Origin: Hysterangium stoloniferum
Taxonomy: Eukaryota; Basidiomycota; Agaricomycetes; Hysterangiales; Hysterangiaceae
DNA length: 64,000 nt
Reading direction: 5' to 3'
NCBI GenBank assembly: GCA_015178975.1
Contig: WHVD01000007.1
Location: 1,116,001 to 1,180,000, forward strand
The translations under genes and the position numbers were made by a program. The notes beneath the pieces are model-generated. The model did not search any database, was not told the DNA's origin, and saw nothing but the letters and a program-made list of their open reading frames with translations. The first letter of the stretch is position 1, and each line of letters starts with the position of its first letter. Positions 56,936 to 64,000 of this stretch are shown one piece after another.

Positions 56936-57583
56936 AATATTGCTGGTGATGTATTGAAAGTTGTAATGGACGACATAACCCTAGATATAGCATCCTTGAC
57001 ACTTCACATCGATGAGAACACGTCACATTCACTTTGGGGCGATATATTTTCCCTAGAAACCTTCTTCGATGACAGCACACTCCGCATGGATCATATAAAC
57101 CAGCTGAATGTGGTTTCCTCACTTGATGAGCCCCTCCTAAGGTATGTTGAGACTTTTTTCCTTTCCATCATCATCTGATTCCCGCCCCATCAAAATATCC
57201 TGCCAGTCTGATTCTGACACGCATGTGTCCAAATTCGTGGTTCCTGTGGTTATGTAAACGACTAATTGAGGTCACTCTGAAGCCAATAGCTGCGTCTTAC
57301 GACATCAATTCCGCATGTACCACAGTGTGCAAGCTCAATATCATCCCCATTCTCGCCCGCCCGTCTTCTTCCACTTTGTGACGCAATGCGCGGCTCAATC
57401 ACCGATCAAAACCTCGGTGCTTCCTTTGAACGAGTAACTGTCACGGCTTATTCCTTCCTTTGTGTCATCGCCACACCTTTCACCGGTCCGTCCGTACCAT
57501 CCGATCCAACATCCATATTAGTGTTGGAGGACCATGACTAGCGTGCTCATGCCCTTGTTCCATCCATTCCGCACGCATAATGT
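56936..57583 (+). pseudogene. Array family 3' fragment (K)
   Basis: Begins inside exon 4 (RNIAGDVLKVVMDDITLDIA) and keeps its end (NQLNVVSSLDEPLLR, before a GTATGT donor at about 57141), intron 4 and exon 5. Exon 5 has a stop near 57240 (tatgtaaacg) and another near its end. Exons 1-3 are missing. Confidence 0.72.
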
Positions 57584-59630
57584 CTCTTGGATAGCACTGA
57601 TACACTATCCGAACCAGGAGGAAGGATAGTATTATTACTCTTTCCTTCACTCGCCCTGTGGCGATATTTCTCATTTATGTAAAGCTACGTACAGTGCATA
57701 TGGTCACTTTTGACTGCCTTTGTGTCCCTGGAAGCCTCTCGTTGATGCTATACGCACATTTATATCACGCTCGGAAGTTTCACAGATAGCAGCGTATCAG
57801 TTAGTTGGGATAGCATGAAGCCAGTCACTGAATAGTAGTAAACAACACCCGCAACTCACTAATCCATGCCGACGGTTATCTCGATCAGATTCACCTACTC
57901 TTCAAAATCTATGTTCAATCACCTGATTGGCTATCATGTGGCACAACCTCTGGAATGCAAGGAAGACCCTTTAGAACGTACAGCGACTGCGTTGGGCGTA
58001 TTCTATTAAGTATTTCCCTTCAGTCGAAACCTCCACTCGATGCTGAAGCCCCTCGCTCCCATGGGATCAGATTTGAGGACAAAGACAAGGCGAATATTGC
58101 AAAAAAGGTCAACCAGCGTCCAAAGGCACTTGTGAGAGCACTATAAGGTATAACTGATGCGTAGCGATACAGCAGACGTGCGAGGAAGCCAGAGGCCATG
58201 ACCACTTGATAGCCAACGGGTGTAAATTTGGTATAGTAACCCTACCGAATGACACACCGCGGCTTGAAGGAGGAAAATGAAGAGGAAGAAGCCCCAAGGA
58301 GACAGGATGTCTTGAAGAAGACGCAGCATCAGTAAATTGGTATTTGATTCGGGCCGCTCACAGAAGGAAGGCCCCCGTAATCTCGAATGCGCGCCTGCAC
58401 ATGGTGTAGCGTCTGGAGCATCCCAGATAGCCGTTCTTCCTCCGAGCGCCTGAAACCATTGTAGTGATGAGTCTTCAATTCGGACAAGTCTTTTCTTTTA
58501 TTTAAACGGAACCCTTTTGAGCACCTGGCTGGATTGGTGCTGCTTTTACCACAAACAGGCAACTGAATGAAACATGATGTCGCCATTATCGAGGTGAATA
58601 CGGCTTTCAGCGTCCGAGCACGTTTTGCCATCTCTCACCCACCTTTGTACGATTCCTGGCAATTCAGAATTCTGTTAGTATGTATCTAAGGATCGTTGGC
58701 CTCATCACGTGGGTTTACAATGACTATACTCCAGGTTAGACCACCAGCCATTCTTGAATTGACAAAGATATATGTACAAAATGCCGGTCAGGCACGTCAA
58801 GTGAGTACCCAGCTGTTAACTTCTGAACTTGCATATAATAATCAAGTTAATTATGTACTAATACACATACATCAGAAAGTTTTAAAGCATTAAAATATGT
58901 CCGCTTTACAAAATATATTAACAAAATAGGTGATAGAAACATGAAAATACCACGATAAGTCACACGGGCAGGATATTACATATTCTGTTCTCGTCATGAA
59001 CCTTGCAGGTCCAGGACGGGAAATGAGGAGCAAAACCATGATACCATTCAATCATGAGGGGTTCCCCATTACTCCGCTCACAAGGACCGGGTAATACTAA
59101 TTCTGGCGTGTACTTAATTATGACTGAAATATAGATCACATGCACAATCTGTTAATGAAATCCTGACGGACTCGCCACAAACATATTTACTTTCTATGGC
59201 AATTAGACCAAGTAAAGAATTATTAAAATGGGATGCTCGTTGGAATTCTGAAAGAATTGAACACGAAGTGGATGTTTCCGCTAAATATAGCCGGAGTGGT
59301 GGGGCTGTACCTGAGAAGCGCTGTCATGGATAGCATCCACTGCATTTACATATGCTATCAATTGACATGTCACTTCTCAACTAACGTAAGAGATCAATTC
59401 CCAAACCTCTAGCGCTCGAGGAGTCGGAAGTTGCCACAATATGCGGTGAAGGTTTATCGAACTATTCATAACTGCCACATCTGCTCTGCGCCGTAGACAA
59501 TCAGTTGAAGACCAAGGAATTGGTGTATACCATAGTGAGAGAACTTGAGATAATCCTGGAGCATGTGTGAATGAAGGAGGTTAAGGCTTGAGGTTGTGTA
59601 AAAGGAAGGGATGAATAGCTGGGTATCCTG
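57584..59630 (+). other. 3' flank of fragment K and 5' flank of copy G
   Basis: 57584-58750 is the unit 3' flank in plus orientation (ccatgccgacggttatctcg, gatgctgaagcccctcgctcc, gaagaggaagaagcccc). 58750-59090 holds the ttctgaacttgcatataataat segment. 59110-59630 is the promoter-side flank of copy G. Small ORFs on either strand (e.g. 58329-58631 minus) are unit noise and not called. Confidence 0.5.
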
Positions 59631-59712
59631 TATAAAGCACCGCCACAATGCGATACCTTGAAATTTATTCCCATGATAACTGTAACTTAAAATCGCAGCA
59701 TCCCCTTCCGGT
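59631..59712 (+). promoter_or_regulatory. Candidate core promoter of copy G
   Basis: TATAAAG at 59631-59637 lies 105 bases upstream of the ATG. The nearby block cgcagcatccccttccggt (59694-59712) is conserved before the start of most copies. Inferred from position and conservation. Confidence 0.5.
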
Positions 59713-59735
59713 ACACAACCACCTTCTACCCACCA

Positions 59736-61714
59736 ATGTCGACTTCAAACGAGAGGACTCTGAGCAGCAACGATGTCGTATGGGCTGAAAGCCTCCTACA
59801 AGAAGTTCAGTGGCTACAACCCTTGGTCTCCCCAGCTGCATTGAGCGCAGAAGAACGGGAAGAGAGATTTGATGCGGTGAGAAGGGAAAGATTCCGGGTA
59901 AAGCTTCGAGACCGATGGAACTGTATCGAAGATGGGCATGGTGTGTGTTATCGAGGTCCCGAAGACGACGAGCATATACCACTGTCTGAAGAAGATGTAG
60001 AAGTTTGGGTCGAGGAATGGGTGCGCAAAATACAGTAGCCTTTCATGTACACTGTTGACAACTGGACGCTTTCAGTACCTAGGAGAAGCACATTGCCATG
60101 ACCCACCGACTATCATTAAAACGCGAAGTAGATCCACCAACACGACATCAAACATGAACCCATATTGCAGTCATCATGAGATCGACTGGGGAGTGGTTTC
60201 ACTGGCTGATAGCTCGTCTTCAAGTGTTGATATTAGCCCCGGGTATTACCTAGGTGTTGGAATGGACAGGATTGGGATGGGCGTGCTTTACAGCGCACAG
60301 AGAGCTTTGCTGATGGCAAAGTTGATGATATACGAGGGAATAGCCCGTGGGTATGGAAGCAACAAGGCCTTTAACAAGTGTGTACAGAAGTATCTCACTC
60401 TTCCAAGACTGGGAATGGTAATTCAAGAGACCATCGATTTGATGAAGTAGGGATACAACCGCGTCAACCATTGATTGCTCAACATACTCACGTCTTTCTA
60501 GCCCCACCTATCCCCTTCGAATTAGACAACAGGCGTGGGTGGTCTTACGGGAGTGGACGTTCTTACACCATATATGGTATTCAAGTGGTATACAGCGGAG
60601 AAACGGAGTTCACACTGCCAAGCTTATGACATATTTGGCTTCGGCCTTCCTCTGCTGTCCCGACGCTCGATGGTCAGATGTAGATCGGCGATCAACTTCA
60701 ATTACGTCATCGCTTTACAATGCTGTCATCAGATCACCACTACACACCAACGTGGATGAGGCTGCGTCCACATTCATTGTACAAATCGCCGAATATCATT
60801 CATCATCTTTTCCATCTCCAAATCTCCTCACCAGTCGCCTTTGGTATATCGTCGAATACATCTCCCGCGTGCGTCAACTGTCTGCAGTGGAGCTCGCTGC
60901 GATCAGAGGTTGCATTGAATTCTGGTTAAAACCGTGCGTCGCGACATCACATTATTGCATCCTGCCCACCAACACCAGAACAGACAAAATTACTCACACC
61001 GAATTTCCTTGTTTGAATCTCCTATAAGGATTCTCGTGTGTTGCATCCACCAAGATTCCTGGTTTCGAAATATTGCTGGAGATGCATTGAAGCTTATTTT
61101 AGACGACGCAAGCCTCCATATAGCAACATTGACACTTCATATCGATGAGAACATGTCATATTTTCTTTTTGGCCTTATCTGCGACCTAAAAACCTTCTTC
61201 GACGACAGCACTCTTCGCACGGATCATATCAACCAGCTGAATGTGGTTTCTTCGCTCATTGAACCCCTCCTAAGGTATGTTGAAAATGTTTGACCGTCAA
61301 GCATAATCTCATATCGGCCCATTCTAATATCCTACCAGTCTGATTACGACACGCACGAGTGAAACATGTTTTCTCCTCTTTTCAGGCAGGAAAATAATCG
61401 AGGTTACTCTGAAGCTGATAGCTGCATCTCCCGACATCGAAACCGCGTGTACCATAGTGCGCAGCCTCAATATGATCGACATTCTCGCTCGTGTTCTTCC
61501 ACATTGTGACTCAATTCATTTCTCATTCAACGATCAATACTTCGGTGGCCACGTTGAACAATTTTACCTCGCATCGTATTCCTTCCTTTGTGTCATCGCC
61601 ACACCTTTCACCGGTTTGTGCGTAACGTCTCATTCAAGCTCCCGATCCGTGTTGGAGAATACTGGTTGGTCTGCCGATGCTCTTGTTCCATCCATTACGC
61701 ACGTTATATCATAA
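59736..61714 (+). CDS. Array family gene copy G, intact, unknown function
   Basis: The clearest intact member, encoding 584 aa. Exons: 59736-60020, 60076-60446, 60502-60933, 60984-61274 and 61339-61714, total 1755 nt with no stop. Introns are 55, 55, 50 and 64 bp: donors GTGCGC, GTAGGG, GTGCGT and GTATGT; acceptors CAG, TAG, CAG and CAG; phases 0, 2, 2 and 2, identical to copies E and I. The ATG (MSTSNERTLSSNDVVWAESL) follows the conserved upstream block. Notable stretches: WNCIEDGHGVCY (first His of the candidate CxxHxHxxC cluster is Asp here), DWGVVSLADSSSSSVDISPG, SLYNAVIRSPLHTNVDEAAS, NQLNVVSSLIEPLLR and SLNMIDILARVLPHCDSIHF. The C-terminal 250 residues are Leu/Ile-rich and could be an all-helical repeat fold. 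No signal peptide, membrane helix or known catalytic motif is seen. Downstream lies the usual unit 3' flank. Confidence 0.78.
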
Positions 61715-63384
61715 TTTCTCCTTGGTAACACTGACACATTATCCACCCAGGAGGAAGGATACTACTATTACTCTTCAGTTAACTCCCCTTTGGCAATATT
61801 TCTAATTTATGTAAAGCTACATAGTTCGAGGGCATTTAAGAGCGCATGTAGTCACTTTTACTTTGTGTGCTTTGCAGTTTCTCATTGATTCTATGCATAC
61901 GTTGCATATATTGGTGGGCGTTAGTGGTGGCTAGAATCACATCCAATTTATCAACGAGAATCACTTCAAATAGAATACGACTCGGAGCTTTCAAAGAATG
62001 CAGCGTATCAGTTAGTTGAGATAGCAGGAAGCAAGTCATTGAAGAGCAGCAACCACCACCCGTAACCCACTAATCCATGCTGACAGTTATCTCGGTCCGA
62101 TTCACCTAATATTTAAAATCTATGTTTAATCTTCTGATTGGCTACCATGAGGCACAAAATCTCGAATAAAAGGAAGGGCCTTTGAAAGGGTGTTGGGCCG
62201 ATTCAATTAAGTATTTCTCTCCATTCGAAACCTTGACCCGATGATGGAGCGCCTCGCTCCCATGGGATCCGACTTGAGAAAAACGACCATCGCGAATATT
62301 GCAAGGAAGGTAAAACGAGCACCACAAAGCACTTTTGAGACCATATAGGTATAACTGATACTTAGCGATACAGGAGAAGTTCGAGGAAGCCAGGTTCCAT
62401 GACCACTTGATGGCAAACCGGTCTAAATTAGGTATAACAAAGCGTTCCGGGTGGCACACCTGGTAATGACCGATATTCTGTGACAACAACTTGAATATAT
62501 TTGATCACAAGTGTAGTTGATTTTTTGTTGGACAATTCTTGAGGGAGAAAAATGAACAGGAAGAAGCACCAAGGACACGAGATGTCTTGAAGAAGACAAA
62601 GCATCAGTCAATTGGTATTTTATCCGGGGGCTCACGGAGAGAAGTCCCCTTAATCTAGAATACGCGCCTGGACATGGTCCAGCATGTGGAACAGCCTGGA
62701 GCAAGATAGCCGTTCTTCCTCCCAGCGCGTCAAACCATTGGAGTGATGAGTCTTCAATTGGATCAAGTCTTTTCTTATATTTCAACGGAACCTCTTTGAG
62801 CACCTGGCTGCCTTTGGACTCCTATTACCACAAACAATCAATAGAGTGAGACATCTTGTCTGGGTGAACACGTTCCTCGGCTTCCGACCATCTTTTGCCA
62901 TATTTCACCGACCATTCACGATTTCTGGGGATTCTGAGTTCTCGTCATTATGTATCTAAGCATCGTAGGTCATAGGGTCAGTCACAAGCGACTATAACCC
63001 AATTTAGACCACCAGCCGCTCTTTAAATGGCAATGATATAGACAACAATCCGGGTCTGGTACGTCCAATGAGATACCCAGCTTTCAACTTATGAACTTGC
63101 ATATGTTAATCTCTGTAATTATGTACTAATACACACACACCAGCATGCTTCAAAACATTAAAGTATATCCGCTGTACACAATATATTAACAAAACTAGGG
63201 CGATCAGAAAATGAAAATACAACGATAAGTGACACGGGTAAGATATTACATATACCTTTTTTATAATGAACCTTGAAGGTCCAGGAAGGGAAACGAGGAG
63301 CATAACCATGACAACATTCAACCATATCGGGGTTTCCGTCAAAATCCAGGTTGCTGGGAAAAGACAAAGGACTCCAACTAAAGC
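61715..63384 (+). other. 3' flank of copy G
   Basis: The best-preserved unit 3' flank. It includes a reverse ORF at 61836-62039 (ILFEVILVDKLDVILATTNAH), the gatgatggagcgcctcgctcc segment near 62241, the caccaaggacacgag segment near 62565, promoter-side-like segments near 62830-62980, and the acttgcatatgttaat segment near 63095. No separate gene is called. Confidence 0.55.
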
Positions 63385-63905
63385 TGAGGGATAAAAGTAC
63401 TTTACATCGCAAAGAAATATTCGCTGATGACAAAATTGATGATATACAACGGAATGGCGCGTGGACGATGGGAAGGCCAAAATCTCGTTGATAGGTTTCG
63501 GCTCAGCTATCTTACTCCGCTCAGGCTGGGAATAGTAATTCAAGGGAGCATTGATTGATTGAGGTAGGGATACACCAGCATGAATGAACAAATACATTCA
63601 AAATACTCACGTCCTTTTAGACCCACCTATCCCCGTCGAATTCGAAAACAGGCGGGGATGGTCTTAGAAGGGGTTCTGGGTTTCAAATGGTGGAGGGCAG
63701 AGGAACTGACGAAGCACTGCCAAGCTTCTGGAAAACTTTGGTTCGGCCTTCTCCTCGTCTCCCGGATCTCGATGGGACGATGGAGATCGGCCATCAACCG
63801 CAATTACGTCTTCGCTGTACAATGCTGTAATACAATCAGCGCTACCAACGTGGATGAGGTTGCGTCGACATTTATTCTTCAAATCGCCGGATATTTCTCA
63901 TCTCA
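63385..63905 (+). pseudogene. Array family fragment L (exons 2-3)
   Basis: Starts within exon 2 (agggataaaagtactttacatc) and has a frameshifted exon 2 end, intron 2 to ttttag at about 63620, and exon 3 (RPTYPRRIRKQAGMVLEGVL, then a shift) to about 63905, where similarity stops. Broken by several indels; exons 4-5 are absent in the window. Confidence 0.7.
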
Positions 63906-64000
63906 ATGCATTGCGGTTATCGTGCATCAGGAAAGTAAAAGATCAGTAAGTATGCCGTCTATATTGGCTAGAGCCATCTAGGAGAGCTAGCTAGACTCGG

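Larger units (their letters stand above)
10131..63980. repeat. Array of degenerate multi-kb gene units
   Basis: A repeat unit of several kilobases occurs many times in both orientations, with transposons nested in it. In the unit's own direction it holds a far-upstream segment (e.g. reverse strand of 24500-25300), a promoter region (…CAGCATCCCCTTCCGG just before ATG), a five-exon gene of about 2 kb, and a 3' flank (e.g. 61715-62700) ending with the caccaaggacacagg segment. Between the direct copies of that segment at about 58300 and 62560 the period is about 4.3 kb. Plus-strand copies start at 11294, 14438, 44884, 46530, 56936, 59736 and 63385. Minus-strand copies start at 20077, 24094, 26885, 29319, 31262, 34045, 37758, 44880 and 50793. 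Both coding and noncoding parts are repeated, so this is duplication of whole segments rather than retroposition. Confidence 0.8.

Noticed and set aside
62142-62803. Reverse ORFs of 115 and 126 aa in the flank of copy G
   Set aside because: Only partly shared with other flanks, with stops elsewhere; treated as noncoding unit sequence.
10131-63980. Tandem tRNA or rRNA clusters within the array
   Set aside because: No cloverleaf, B-box or rRNA core sequence was seen in the repeated units.

Overview
The window looks like a transposon-rich accessory region of a filamentous fungus, most likely a basidiomycete (Agaricomycete). The basis is short introns of about 50-67 bp with GTGCGT/GTATGT donors, a mixture of Helitron, Tc1/mariner and Ty1/copia elements of the kinds common in mushroom-forming fungi, and no bacterial gene organisation. 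The assignment is inferred from style, not from a marker gene. No rRNA, tRNA or conserved housekeeping gene was recognised.

Layout. 1-6003: an autonomous-type Helitron (Rep plus Pif1-like helicase) whose single long reading frame is broken by four in-frame stops and no frameshift. 6026-6669: a deleted Tc1-like element. 7308-8891: a structurally complete Tc1-like element with TA target duplications, about 200-bp terminal inverted repeats and an intact DD34E transposase. 9256-9693: an orphan ORF. From about 10.1 kb to the right edge the window is built from degenerate copies, in both orientations, of one repeat unit several kilobases long. Each unit carries a copy of a five-exon gene for a protein of about 555-585 aa that I do not recognise, plus conserved 5' and 3' flanks. 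I count about 16 copies or fragments. Two (59736-61714 plus, 32101-34045 minus) are open from ATG to stop once four conserved introns are removed. A third (48899-50793 minus) is open but about 16 codons short at the C-terminus. A fourth (22168-24094 minus) is open if its third intron is kept. The rest are frameshifted, truncated or fragments.

Three copia insertions lie inside this array. They are a solo LTR at 18046-18347, a mosaic element at 38847-44355 and a full element at 50895-55806. The mosaic has the LTRs of one family enclosing a circularly permuted internal region and one LTR of another family, with an inverted reverse transcriptase piece. Paralogous unit copies elsewhere in the window give the empty sites, which confirms 5-bp target duplications. 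The full element sits between the presumed TATA position and the start codon of one of the open family genes, in the same orientation.

How it fits together: the region behaves as a birth-and-death cluster. A lineage-specific gene family keeps duplicating and inverting, most copies decay, and young transposons insert into the copies. Most nonsense changes where the ancestral codon can be guessed (CGA to TGA, TGG to TAG, CAG/CAA to TAG/TAA) are single C:G to T:A transitions. The unidentified multi-copy gene family is the best candidate here for something undescribed.
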